From Kingdonia uniflora (lineage: Eukaryota; Streptophyta; Magnoliopsida; Ranunculales; Circaeasteraceae): 64,000 nt of DNA. The notes under the pieces are model-generated. The model did no database searches and was not told where the DNA came from. It saw nothing but the letters and a program-made list of their open reading frames with translations. The translations under genes and the position numbers were made by a program. Numbering within the stretch: the stretch's first letter is position 1; the number at the start of each line of letters is the position of its first letter. The stretch lies in the NCBI GenBank assembly GCA_014058105.1, contig JACGCM010001796.1:806001-870000 (forward strand), written 5' to 3'. Positions 12,651 to 23,294 of this stretch are shown one piece after another.

Positions 12651-13752
12651 TTTCTATACTACTGTAAGCGTAGGTTTTCTAACTAATATTGTTAAATGCT
12701 ACTTTGGTATGGTCTTCCTTGCAGACAAGAGTGCGCACAATATTACTAGAAAGGGGAATGCTAGGTTGATGTTGCCTTCGGGGGCGACGTTGATTCTGAA
12801 GAACATGTGACTTGTACCCAAATTGGGGCGTAACCTTATCTCAGTTAGCCAATTGTCGAATGATGGTGGATATGCAAGCACCTTTGGTGATAACTTCTAG
12901 AAGGTCACAAAGGGATCTATGGTAGTAGCTCGGGGTTTAAGGCAAGGAACGTTGTATACAACACAAGGTATAATTTTTACTATTTGTATAACCACTCCGA
13001 GGATTAATACAAGTACTTGGCACAAATGGCTCGGTCATATGAGTAAGAAAGGGATGAAGATGATGGTTAGTAAGGGAAAGCTAGAGGGTCTTGATGAGGC
13101 TGATCTTAAGTTTTGTAAAGAGTATATTTTTGCTAAACAGAAGAAGGTTAGTTTCAAAATAACCAGAAGATCAAAAAAACCTGAAAAACTAGATCTTGTT
13201 CATACAGATGTTTGGGGACCAACCAAGGTGTCTTCTCTTGGTGGTTATCATTATTATGCTACTTTCATTGATAATACTAGTCATAAACTGTGGGTTTACT
13301 TTGTGAAGACCAAATTAGTGTTTGATAAGCTTAAGAAGCGGTGGGCTTTAGTAGAAATAGAAACCGGCTTGAAACTGAAGTGTCTTAGGTTGAATAACGT
13401 GGGTGAATATTGTAGTAACGAGTTTTAAGACTATTGCACATCAAATGGGATTAGGTGACAAAAGACTATTCTTAAAACACCATAGCAAAATGGTATTGCA
13501 GAACGCATGAACCGAACTATAACCAAGATAACAAAGAGTATGAGATTCAATGTTGGATTGCCTAAATATTTTTGGGCAGATGCGGTTAGTACGACGACGT
13601 ACTTGATAAACAGAAGGCCTTCGACGGCTTTGGACTTTGGATTGCCTGAAGAAGCATGGATCGGTAAAGAGGTAAACGTTTCTCACTTGCATATTTTTTG
13701 TTGTACCTCATATGTGATTGATAATTCAGATACAAGGAACCAAATGATCTAG
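12600..13752 (+). pseudogene. copia-3 protease and integrase (broken)
   Basis: The aspartic protease active site is seen as WIVDSGAS (about 12630-12655). The GAG-pre-integrase block WHKWLGHMSKKGM follows (about 13020-13050), then the start of the integrase core with LDLVHTDVWGPTKV and YYATFIDN (about 13190-13275) and LRLNNVGEYCSNEF. The downstream part (13507-13752) continues the integrase with LPKYFWADAV and TTYLINRRPS. The zinc-binding region before the core is eroded, and stops at 12807 (TGA) and 13426 (TAA) break the frame. Confidence 0.8.
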
Positions 13753-13919
13753 ACATTCCAATTATACTTCGAAAGGAGCCAAGAAATGCAAAAACTCTAG
13801 CCAGGTACGTTAACTCCCTATATCACTTGTTACTTACGGATGGTGGTGAATAAGAAAGTTACAAGAAGGCTTTAGATGTGGAAACCAATAGTAAGTAAGA
13901 GCTTTCTATAGATGATAAG

Positions 13920-14930
13920 ATGCAGTCATTGTCAGTAAATCAAACTTGGGATTTAGTTCGGTTACTGAAAGGGAAGATAACATTGCACAACAAGTGGGTA
14001 TACAAACTAAAACAGGAATCTGATGGCTCATGGAGATTCAAGGCTAGACTTGTGGTGAAGGTCTTTCAGCAGAAAGAAGGCATTGATTTTGGCGAGATTT
14101 TTGCTCTTGTTGTGAAGATGTCTACTATTCAGGTTGTGATGAATATAGTTGCATTTAAAGATTTATATCTTGAGCAGCTTGATGTCAAGACGACATTTCT
14201 TTACGATGACCTTGATGAAGAAATTTATATGAAGCGGCCATAAGGGTATTCAGTTATAAGGAAAGAAGATCTAGTGTATAGGCTCACGAAGAGCTTATAT
14301 ATATGATTTGAAACAAGCCCCGAGACAGTGGTATTTGAAGTTTGATCAATTCATGTTCGAAAATGGCTATTCGAAATCCAATGCAGATCACTGTTGTTTT
14401 ATCAAAAATACGGGAAACTTATATATCATTCTACTTCTGTATGTAGATGATGTTGGTATCAAGTGCCAACATTTAAGAGATTGTCAAGTTGAAGGAACAG
14501 TTGTCCCAGGAGTTTTCTTTGAAAGGACTTGGGTATTGCAAAACAAGTTATTGGTATGCGTGTTACACGAAACAGAAAGTTATCTCAAGCTGAGTACATT
14601 GGCAAAGTACTTAAGTGATTTAATATGGATGGCTCTAAGGTTGTTAGCACACCATTGGGAAGTCATTTTAAATTGTCAAAGCAGTATTGTCCGAAGACGT
14701 AGAAGGATTGCGATGAGATGCAGAAGGTTCATAATCAATTTGTGGTTGGTAGCCTTATGTACGTTATGATTTGTACAAGACCGAATATTGCCCAAGCAGT
14801 AGGAGTTGTAAGTAGGTATATGAGTAATTCAGACAAGGAGCATTGGAGAGCTGTTAAATTGATACTTTGGTATCTAAAAGGGACTCAAGATATGACATTA
14901 TGTTATGGGGGTTCTCAGATATACTTATAG
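13920..14930 (+). pseudogene. copia-3 reverse transcriptase (broken)
   Basis: The copia RT begins with SVNQTWDLV and HNKWVYKLK, continues with RLVVKVFQQKEGIDFGEIFA and LDVKTTFL, and has the catalytic YVDD motif at 14440-14451. A block from 14718 resembles the RT end (GSLMYVMICTRPNIAQAVG, WRAVKLILWYLKGT). Stops and frame changes separate the parts, and the following RNase H domain is absent, replaced by the possible MITE at 14926. Confidence 0.85.
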
Positions 14931-15272
14931 GTTTTCACTTACAACAGGGTGAGTTGTTTGCGTAGCGTTGTCAGAACTCAACCGGGTGTGGGGAGCTCAC
15001 ACTCAAAAAAATAGATGTGAGAAGTTTAGAACACCGTGCGGACTTCGCGGACTAAATTACATTGCGCAGATTAAATATTTATTTATTGATGTGAAAGAGG
15101 AGATGAATAATTGTGCGGAGTAAAGTAGTTCGCGCGGACTAAACAATTATTTTCATTAGATTAAAGACCTACCACATCATCAGCTGGGAGGCTTGAGTGT
15201 GGGTTAGGTTTTTTTTGCCTGACACAGTGGGCCATACAACCTAACTCACACCCAACTGCCGAGATGCTCTAA
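14926..15272. mobile_element. possible PIF/Harbinger-type MITE
   Basis: The segment is non-coding, about 345 bp, flanked by TTA and TAA. On the minus strand its right end reads GAGCATCTCGGCAG, close to the GAGCATCCACAACAG end of the large PIF/Harbinger element at 16.6-23.3 kb. Inside are GTGCGGACTTCGCGGAC-like strings reminiscent of that element's subterminal repeats. The left terminus matches poorly, so boundaries and family are tentative. Confidence 0.35.
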
Positions 15273-15454
15273 TAAATCCAACATTTTTAAGTGCTACTTT
15301 CCAAACATACTTTCCCCTTCTGCCGTATTTCTTAGCTCTTTTGTACAAAAATTTTCCTTGACCTACTCACTAGTGATCAGTGTTTACACGAAAGTACTAG
15401 TAGTCAGTGACATTATTTTCTGTCAATTCTTCTTAATTCTCACCCGTAAAAGTT

Positions 15455-15830
15455 TACCAGTATTTTGCTCAAAACACATGTTTTTGATACGATAAATATG
15501 TAGGTCACCCATATCTATCATGATTAATGCATAAATATATACCAAAGGACAGTTTCATTTTGGAGTTTCAGGATCAATTATCAAGATATGAAAACTTCAA
15601 CTGACCAAGGAAACCCCATTACACATGTTTAATTATCTTCTTTTTTTACCAAGTTTACTTAAGCACATGTTTTTGATATGCAAACATGTAGGTCACATTT
15701 AACATTGTCTCAAGAGCATTATATTGGAGTATTTGAAGCTAATATCGAGAAACTTGGATTAAAATAGCGTGTTATAGAAACATTACTTCAAGTGACCAGG
15801 AAATTCCATAACATGGGAAAAGTGCCTGCG
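15455..15830. repeat. diverged direct duplication, about 188 bp period
   Basis: CACATGTTTTTGATA...ATGTAGGTCAC at 15476 recurs at 15664. The following TGACCAAGGAAACCCCAT has a counterpart at 15790. No gene is seen from 15273 to the LTR at 16525. Confidence 0.6.
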
Positions 15831-16524
15831 AACGTTTGTAACAATGGAACTAAGTACCTGATTCCAAAATATTTTCTGCTTATAGGGGAAAGCTACTACA
15901 CCAGAAAAATGAAAAACATTGGTGGAAAATTTTCAAAAATTGTTAACGTCGAAAGCTTCACCTAAATTCGTTTAAGTTTTTTGACAATGGAATATCTTTG
16001 TAACTTGAAATAAATATTCTTTGTCCAACTCCCCCACTGTCTCCTACTAAGTGCCTTGGACAGAAACTCATTTATTCTTCTCCTTTGCGCGCCTCGTCGA
16101 AAAATATAAATTTTTTATAATTATATAGATTCATCACCAAATTAAGATAAGTTTCATGACTAATTATTTACTAATAATCTAAACCAAGAGGAGTAGCCTC
16201 TAAATACCTACTAAAAACTTTGAAAAAAAAAAAAAAAAAAAGTCTTTTTTGGCCAAAATCCTTTCTTGTATAGTTGCAACCACTAAAATAAATGAAGAAT
16301 CCAACCATATGTTGTTGATGCGTAGTGAAGAATCCAACATCAATAATCCAACAATATTTTGGGATCTGTGACACATTAGCGATGCTTAATGACACTTGTC
16401 CTCATGGGTTTAACAGGCCCAGTACTCCTACTTTTATATTAAGTCGATGCTGGGAAAGTGTGGTCTAATGCCTTTCCAATTAAGTCGAAAACATTCCTAG
16501 TACATAGTAAAAAAAAGTATAATA

Positions 16525-16584
16525 TGTTAAGAACTAGTCCGCAAGGGACCTACACGAACTAGGTTTGGGATGTCCCACTCCTAA
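16525..16584 (+). repeat. copia-1 5' LTR, left part
   Basis: This matches the first 55-60 bp of the 3' LTR at 30606. The LTR is interrupted at the TAA (16582-16584) where the PIF/Harbinger element begins. Confidence 0.85.
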
Positions 16585-16601
16585 TAGCACCCACACCAGC
16601 T
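16585..16601 (+). repeat. PIF/Harbinger left terminal inverted repeat
   Basis: TAGCACCCACACCAGCT follows TAA and matches 13 of 17 bases of the inverted right end. Confidence 0.75.
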
Positions 16602-16738
16602 AAGTACACCGTGACGTGGCGGGTGGATTTTCAAATCCACCCTCTTTTCCACCCAAATCGTCTCCTAGCAGCTAGGTGAATCGGTGATGTGGCATACACA
16701 AAATTCACCTGAGGGTGGATTTGGGGTGAATTCACGTC

Positions 16739-16926
16739 GTGCGGTTCAGAAGTGCACGTATACACATAGCCTTTAAGATTATAACACGTGTCTCCTATCC
16801 AATGGCTCCCATTAAGCGCACTTCAGAACTGCGCGTAGACTCAAGGTACAAGATTAAAACACGTGGACGGCAAAGATTGCAAGATTTTCAAACGGCTAAT
16901 TTTTGCCGTGCGGTTCAGAAGTGCGC
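16739..16926. repeat. left subterminal repeats of the PIF element (3 copies)
   Basis: GTGCGGTTCAGAAGTGCAC (16739-16757), its inverted form GCGCACTTCAGAACTGCGCG (16816-16835) and GTGCGGTTCAGAAGTGCGC (16908-16926). These are candidate transposase or accessory-protein binding sites; that role is inferred from position. Confidence 0.7.
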
Positions 16927-17021
16927 GGCATAAGCTGCATAAAAAATATCTTTGGTTCCCCATTATTTCACCTTAGTTTTTCCCTGATCAAACTTTTTCA
17001 ACAAGATGCTCAACGACTATA

Positions 17022-17049
17022 AACGGCTAGTTTTTTTCTCTATTTATAA
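17022..17049 (+). promoter_or_regulatory. transposase core promoter
   Basis: AACGGCTAG (17022-17030), a T-rich run, then the TATA box TATTTATAA (17041-17049), about 95 bp before the transposase ATG. The same arrangement, including the upstream CTCAACG string, precedes the SANT-like ORF on the other strand. Confidence 0.6.
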
Positions 17050-17143
17050 CCCCCATTCATCTTCTACTCTCTTCTACAATCAACTCATTCATCTTATATC
17101 TCAAAACTCAACCTTATTCATTTCTTATCAATTGCGCTGAATC

Positions 17144-18459
17144 ATGTCTAACGAAATCATTGCTGACCTACTCAGGCTTAACACATCACTCTCATCTTGG
17201 GAGTTATCGTCTTCATCATTGTCCAGTGACGAAGAGCTATTCCGACGTCAAATTGAGTTGTTGCACGAGTATAGAAAGATTATGATTGAGATGGGAGAAC
17301 CAGAAGAAAAAGAGTAGGAGGCGACATCATCACGGAGGCGGGGAGGTAGTAAAAGGGGACGGATTGACAAGCAGAAAAATCGTGAGCATAAATTGAAGGA
17401 GGATAGCCTTAACCGGAATTACTTCGGTGACAACCCAAGATTCAAAGGTATCTCATTTCGTCGTCGATTCCGTATGAGCGAAGGTGCATATCAACGTATT
17501 TATGATCAAATACTTTCTTCGAACCCCTATTTTATTCAAAGAGAAAATGTCGTTAAGACTATGGGCTTATCCTCGCACCAAAAGATAACGTGCGCACTTC
17601 GCATGTTATGTTGCAGTACGAGCGCAGACGCACAAGAAGAATACCTTCAGATTGGGGAGTCTAGGGCTATTTTGTGCTTGAAAGAATTTTGTAAAACTAT
17701 TATAACACAATTCAAGCTCAATACCTTAGATCTCCCAATGAAGATGATACATTACACTTGTTAGAAGTGAATGGATCGCGAAGCTTCCCGGGGATGTTAG
17801 ATAGTTTAGATTGTATGCATTGGAAATGGAAGAATTGTCTTACCGGGTGGGCAAGACAATATTCTGGGTATAAGAAAATCCCGACGCTGATTTTAGAAGT
17901 GGTTGCATCCCAAGATCTTTGGATATGGCATGCATTCTTTGAGGCGCCCGGTTCTAATAACGACGTGAACATCTTGCATCAATGGTGGTTTTTCAACAAC
18001 TTGTCTAATAGAGTTGCACCGCCATGCAATTATAATATAGGCACGGTACCGCACACTATGGGGTATTATTTAGCGGATGGAGTCTATCCAAAATGGCAAA
18101 CACTTGTTCAAACCATAAGAAATCCGTCCAACAATGCCAAAAGATATTTTTCAAAGATGCAAGAAGCATGTCGGAAAGACGTAGAGTATGTTTTTGGGGT
18201 ATTACAAGCTAGGCTTCAAATATTGGCACACGGTGCGCGATTTTGGAAACCTAGTGATCTATGAAATGTTATGTATGCATATATAATCTTGCACACTATG
18301 ATCGTCGAAGATGAACGTCATACTTACATCCGGCAAATGGACATTGATCATGAGTTTAGAAAATCCGTGGATACTTGGAAGGAGGACTTAAATCCAAGAC
18401 ACGCGATCAACACTTTGGCAGAGTACATCCAGAAGGTTTGTAAAATTAGAAATGAATGA
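17144..18459 (+). pseudogene. PIF/Harbinger DDE transposase (broken)
   Basis: The start ATG at 17144 lies about 95 bp after a TATA box and opens with MSNEIIADLLRLNTS, an acidic/Ser-rich leader and a basic RRRGGSKRGR stretch. The nuclease domain has the plant PIF hallmarks: PGMLDSLDCMHWKWKNC (first catalytic Asp), GSNNDVNIL (second Asp), the YYLADGVYPKW block and the EACRKDVEYVFGVLQAR helix with the final Glu. The protein would cut and rejoin DNA as part of a two-component system with the SANT-like partner. It is dead: a TAG at 17312-17314 (plausibly from CAG), a one-base frameshift near 17720 and a TGA at 18262-18264 where relatives have Trp. Beyond that stop the frame continues with IILHTMIVEDER to a terminal TGA. 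Confidence 0.92.
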
Positions 18460-18925
18460 GCTCATTTCCAATAACGAGATGAACTTGTCGCGCATTTGTG
18501 GAGTCGAAAAGGGGCAGAATAATTGTAGTTTTCATCATTGTTTGTTTATTTTCTAAAGTAATATATTTTGTTTCCAAGTTTTATGTTCAAGTTGTAATGT
18601 ATTTTGTTTCCAAGTCTTCATCATTGTAACACTTTAAGGAAACATAATTTACTGCCTCTACTTTTTAATTTTGTATCAATTTTAAGGATTACGAACCATT
18701 AATAACAATTTTATTGAAATAATGAAATTACATAGATCTTAATAACTACTATTAACGCTAAGGATTACATCAATCTTCATCACTTGGACACTGCTCCTTC
18801 AACTTCTTTGAATATTCTTTAATCTGTTTCTACATCCAACGTCTTTGTGTCGGTAGTAGGTTAATTGGGTCCATTGTCATCTCCTTAAACATATGCACAT
18901 CGTCGAAGGCTTTTATTCGAGTTAG

Positions 18926-20318
18926 CTACGCTTTATACCTCCTTTGAATCTCAGCCTCTCTAGCCAACTTTAGTTCTTCTCGTACTCTAACTTTAGCTTC
19001 ATTTTCCTCTTTCTTTTGTTTGTCTCTATGATTCCATGACTTCATCATGTTGGACATTGTTTCAAGCATCTTCTTCCCCCAAAAACCTATACTTGAATTT
19101 GTCGCATCTTTTGCCTTGTATTTTTTTGGCCGTCCGGTCGTACATCCCCACAAGAATATAGTGGTGCATCCACGTCGATAGAATCATCCAGAATTACAAT
19201 ATTTGAAATGTCAGATGTAGGTATTTCAGAATCGGTATTGGTGGAGTTACCCGGGATATCCTTAAAATTTAACTTCCTAGCGACGTTGCGGCCGGGATGG
19301 CCGATATGATAAATTTGTGACCATTTTGGGTAAGTTTCCAAAACTTTGTACGCTTGCCCAAGTGTAAATGGTTTGTGTTGTAGTTGAAAAAATATATCGT
19401 ATGTCATACGTTCCTAAAAATCAAGTTAGAAAATTCTTTAGAGTATGATTCACCTTTGAATATTAATGAAATGAGAAAAATAAATAAAATACTTACGAAG
19501 TCGTCCGTTCCAATACCGGTATGATGTCAGCTATCAAGGTCTTGAATGATACCTCTAAAAATTAAACATTCCTTATTGAGCTGCCCCTTATACGTACAAT
19601 TGACACCGTTGTACGATCGCCACATTGATTGATCAACATAAAAGGAGTTGAATTGATCACGCACCTTGAACCAAAATGTAGTGACTTTTTGGTTGTCCGC
19701 GGTAGCGAGGTTTTGAGACACTTGAGACCAAGCGCGTGCAAGATTCATGAAGTCATCGGACGACCAATTTTTGGAGTTGGAGTATTGTTCTTTGTAGTCA
19801 TGAACTTCCTCCGAAGCCTCAAGTACATCCTCAACTATAATAAGTGTCGATGTCATCTTTCTTTTAGACTTTGCCTTCCCATGCGTATTATTTCTCGTGA
19901 GAATAGGATTGAGTTCTTTGGAGATGACTGAAGAGACAACCGACGATGTATTAAGATTTAAATCATTTAAACCCCATGTACCTTGCATCGGCGTGGTACT
20001 CGAACTTCTACCGGCGAAACCGGTTTGAGATGAATAATATGGATTTCCTAGTTTAGGGTACGAGCCCGTATAGCCATCAAATTGAGGGTAATATCCTTGG
20101 TTTGGGTAATAAGGGTAATATCCATGGGTTTGAGATTAAAATTAATTGTCGGGTGGCGGGAATAGTTGGTGAACATGGTGATTCTGATCTTGGGAAGTGT
20201 TAGGCATTTACAACGGACCAATTATGCCAAATTGATGAGGAAAAACGTTTCCTTGTTGGTTCGTATTGGAGGATTGACAGTGGTTTTAAGAATTAGATTG
20301 GGAGCTTGAGGAAGACAT
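18926..20318 (-). pseudogene. PIF/Harbinger second ORF, Myb/SANT-like DNA-binding protein (broken)
   Basis: This is the partner protein of plant PIF elements, thought to bind element ends and help transposase nuclear import. From an ATG at 20318 (MSSSSSQSNS) comes a low-complexity Tyr/Pro/Gln N-terminus (YYPYYPNQGYYP, about 20115-20075), then the trihelix-like block NWSSDDFMNLARAWSQVS and TTFWFKVRDQF. An 83-nt intron follows (19414-19496, donor GTAAGT, acceptor TTTTTAG), then FTLGQAYKVLETYPKW, a GRPKKYK basic motif and a charged C-terminal coiled coil. Stops in the N-terminal part all read TAA where CAA (Gln) is likely, a TGA follows DLDS near 19530, and a one-base shift near 19135 precedes the basic motif. 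It is non-functional as it stands. Confidence 0.85.
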
Positions 20319-20395
20319 AGTGGTTATGTTTGTAAGGTAAGGAGAGGGGAAAGTGTAGAAGATTAGAAGGGAGGAAAGTTTAGGAGATGAATGAC

Positions 20396-20422
20396 ATTTA
20401 TAGATAAAAAAAACTAGCCGTT
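20396..20422 (-). promoter_or_regulatory. SANT-like ORF core promoter
   Basis: On the minus strand AACGGCTAG (20422-20414), a T-run and CTATAAAT (about 20403-20396) reproduce the transposase promoter layout, about 80 bp upstream of the ATG. Confidence 0.6.
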
Positions 20423-20450
20423 AACAAGTGTCAATAAAAAAATATTACCG

Positions 20451-20713
20451 TTAATATGGCCGTTGAGTAACTTGTACAACAAGTTTCCAAAAGCAAAGTT
20501 AGCCATTAATATGGCTGTTGAGTAACTTGTACAACAAGTTTCCATAAAAAAGTACTAGCCTAAGGTTTAACATACTGAAACATTGGTTTGGCGGCTCCAA
20601 TAAGAGTGAGGTCAACCATACTTGACACTCCTCACTTCACTTCAGTCTTATATTACTCAAGCAATATTAATACTAGTCGCTGATGATTGAGTAACTTGGA
20701 CAACAAGTTTCCA
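20451..20713 (-). repeat. short direct repeats upstream of the SANT-like ORF
   Basis: GTTGAGTAACTTGTACAAC followed by AAGTTTCCA occurs at about 20463-20489 and 20518-20544, with a partial third copy at 20688-20713. A related inverted string lies upstream of the transposase promoter (16991-17015). Confidence 0.7.
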
Positions 20714-20833
20714 AAACATAAATCTTAAAAAAGAAAACAATATTCAAACTCCAAATAAAACATAGTTTAAGCAATATTAATACACAACATAGTTTAAACA
20801 AAATATAAATAAAAGTTCTAAATAAAACATAAT

Positions 20834-22843
20834 CTAACTAGGACGACCTCTCTTCGTTTGACTGGCGCGTCTGCCAGGTAAGAGACTCTCGTCATAGGTA
20901 CATTGCACAACCGGCCATGTCTGGTAAGAAATGAACATCTCAGCTAGTTTCTCGGAGGCCTCTCGGATGATCTCATCCCTCCGACTCAGTTGTTCCTCTA
21001 ACTCGGTAGTACGATCAATGTATTGCCTCGAGTCTTCATATGCCGCATACCGTAATCCTTGGTTTTGACGCCACAACTCATTCGTACTATACCTAGGTGG
21101 ACACGGGTATGGTACCTGCATCACCGGGATCGGTATCCGCCTACGTTGATCGTTCGGTCCCACCGCATCCATGAACCATCACATATCACGTGGATCGTCG
21201 GTCGCCTGAACACCATAGTCTTGCACATGTGAAGACGTAGCTAAACTCGACGTCGGTGGCAAGTGTACATCGGGCCTCACTAAATCACGTCCGATCGACC
21301 AAATATTTCCCGTCCTCTTTTCTAAGCTGCAACCGATCTTGGGATTTGGATGAACGATACGCCAATATGTCATATAATCTACATCGGGAACAATATAATT
21401 GCGACCATCGTAGAAGTCCACATCCTTCAGACTCTGATATAACTCTCGATCGTACCTTGGGAATTCTATAATCTCTTGAAGGGGGTCATAGGGTACACTA
21501 TCACGTCCGGTCATCTGACGCATACACTAGTCTCCTAAATACCAAAGCGTACCATGGTCGTATGGGACTGACACCAATGGAACCCTTTGGGTGCTCAGCG
21601 CTGAAGCAACTCTTACCTCGGGACAGAACAATTGCCTAGACTTGTACCATGGTTGCCAATCTATGTTGGTTTTGTCCTTCCATTATATCATATCTCTGAT
21701 CACAGCAAAAGACTGATGGATTTCAGACCCCGTACTAGCCCTTTCATCTTTCCACCCAAAAATATAAGGATAAATATGGTTAAAATTATGTACCTTAACT
21801 AGATGCATTCCAACCCGACAGTACTCGAAGAACCTGAACTCCAACACCACATAGAATCTGGTGATCGATTTCTTCACCTTCCCGTCCTACAGAACTGAGA
21901 CTTCATCAAGCCCCCGATACAAAGCTACCATAATCGGCATACCCTAGTCAAAACCTGACTCACCAAGAATATTGTAGTCTGTCAAGGCTGCAAGATAACC
22001 CGCCCGAAGGGATGTGGCACCATTTGAGAATAAAAGATTACCCATCATATAGGCAATAAATGCCCGTGCATACACGATATCCATTTCTGAGTCATAATTG
22101 TGGAGACGTGGATTCAAAGGCTCTTTCTACTTTTTTAAATAGGAGAGAGTGATGTTACCGTGCCTCATGTCAGAGCTTTTGATTCCTGAGAACATCTTTT
22201 TTGCTTCCTCTAACTTGGAGTACCTCTCGTCATACGGGAGTTCGCGGCCCCTCCCAAAAGATATGCCCGTTAGCATGACAAAGTCTAACGGTGTGAAACC
22301 CAGTTCCCCGCAAGGGAAGTGAAAGGTATGGGTGGAAGGCTACCACCACTCTATGAGAGCATAAATGAGGCGGTTATCCGAGTTTCCCGTATTAATCGAG
22401 CAAAACTCTGCAAAATCTATATCGTCGACCAACTTCTTCAACGTCGGGTACACGGGAATCCATCGGTACCACTTCAGTACCTTATCCAATGATCCCCTAT
22501 ACTGTAATTTATCTCGGTTCTGACAAAAAAAGTACATTAACACATTACAAGTTTATTCAGGCATTTCATCGAACACATTGCAATATACGTTAATAACACA
22601 TCAAATTTACATAAAACTTACAGGTATTTCCTCTGATCCAACAAAAATGTGGACCCAGCCGTCCGGGAGGATATCTACTCAGTTCAACTCATCGTACGAT
22701 GGGGTGGGATCGATGTCATCCGTCAATTGATCCGGCCAAACATTTGTTATATCAGCGTTCCCCCTTCTTTTTACTTTCGCGTTAGAGTTACATGTAGTTT
22801 TAGAAGCATTTTTTGTCGGTTGCGAACTAGACGAACCCGACAT
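20834..22843 (-). pseudogene. plant mobile domain (PMD, MAIN-like) protein gene carried by the PIF element (broken)
   Basis: Two exons: 22843-22622 (MSGSSSSQPTKNASK..., ending DGWVHIFVGSEEIP) and 22519-20834, separated by a 102-nt intron with GTAAGT donor and TTTGTCAG acceptor, phase 0. The product would be about 635 residues. PMD features in order: WYRWIPVYPTLKKLVDDIDF, RLIYALIEWW, STHTFHFPCGELGFTPLDFV, LTGISFGRGRELPYDERYSK, then YARAFIAYMMGNLLFS, LWYLGD, and near the C-terminus a coiled coil (TTELEEQLSRRDEIIREASE). PMD proteins (MAIN, MAIL1 in Arabidopsis) act in the nucleus with PP7-type phosphatases in gene and transposon silencing; related domains also occur in transposons. Eight in-frame stops (22679, 22340, 22127, 21944, 21887, 21683, 21527, 21179) interrupt an otherwise unshifted frame, each one C-to-T step from CAG, CAA or CGA. 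A TATA-like site lies at 22931-22939. Confidence 0.9.
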
Positions 22844-22930
22844 TTTTAAGTGATTAACGGAGAAAATGGGTTGGGAAACTTGTGGAGTAAGGTTGGGTAT
22901 GCTAAGCTTAATGCCTTGGATATGCCAAGT

Positions 22931-22939
22931 TTATAATGC
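22931..22939 (-). promoter_or_regulatory. TATA-like box of the PMD gene
   Basis: ATTATAAAC on the minus strand lies about 90 bp upstream of the PMD ATG at 22843. Confidence 0.4.
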
Positions 22940-23014
22940 TAATGCCTTATAAGAATAAACCTAAAAGAATTGAAAGGAGAAGTATAAGAATAAGCCTAAA
23001 AGATGCAGGGTGAT

Positions 23015-23180
23015 GCCGGTTCTGAACCGCGCGACTACATATTAAAAAAAATTGCGTGGCATTTTCCTATTGGTTGAACGGTACGCGCGGTTCTGAAGTG
23101 CGCTGGGACTTTGATGGATTAGATTGAGACACGTGGACGTATTTGGGACGTTCATTTCTTGTGCGCAGTTTAGAAGTGCG
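23015..23180. repeat. right subterminal repeats of the PIF element (3 copies)
   Basis: GCCGGTTCTGAACCGCGCG (23015-23033), CGCGCGGTTCTGAAGTGCGC (23084-23103) and GTGCGCAGTTTAGAAGTGCG (23161-23180) match the set at the left end. They show the PMD gene lies within the same element as the transposase. Confidence 0.7.
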
Positions 23181-23274
23181 TTTGGGAAATTGACCTTGGG
23201 GTGGATTCACAACTGCTGTGGGGTAGATTGGGGTGAATTGGATTCACCCTGCTTTTGGGCGAATCCATCCACCC

Positions 23275-23291
23275 AACTGTTGTGGATGCTC
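23275..23291 (-). repeat. PIF/Harbinger right terminal inverted repeat
   Basis: Read inward it is GAGCATCCACAACAGTT. The flanking TTA (23292-23294) replaces the TAA expected from the 3' LTR sequence, one substitution. Confidence 0.75.
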
Positions 23292-23294
23292 TTA

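Larger units (their letters stand above)
11280..14938 (+). mobile_element. Ty1/copia element (copia-3, Tnt1-like), 3' truncated
   Basis: A probable 5' LTR (about 11.28-11.73 kb, with an AAATATATAAGGG TATA-like site near 11430) is followed by a tRNA-Met-type primer site. Degraded gag, protease, integrase and reverse transcriptase then follow in copia order. The sequence stops inside the RT-RNase H connection at about 14938, with no RNase H and no 3' LTR. Stops and frameshifts occur throughout, so it is inactive. The exact left end of the LTR was not determined. Confidence 0.8.
16585..23291. mobile_element. PIF/Harbinger transposon carrying a plant mobile domain gene
   Basis: The termini are imperfect inverted repeats: TAGCACCCACACCAGCT on the left and GAGCATCCACAACAGTT on the right read inward. 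They are flanked by 3-bp TAA/TTA, the target type of this superfamily. Related GCGCGGTTCAGAAGTGCGC strings lie just inside both ends, tying them to one element. It holds three genes: a DDE transposase (17144-18459, plus), a Myb/SANT-like ORF (18926-20318, minus, tail-to-tail with the transposase) and a PMD gene (20834-22843, minus, upstream of the SANT ORF in the same orientation). All three are broken. It sits inside the copia-1 5' LTR, so it is younger than that insertion. Confidence 0.87.
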
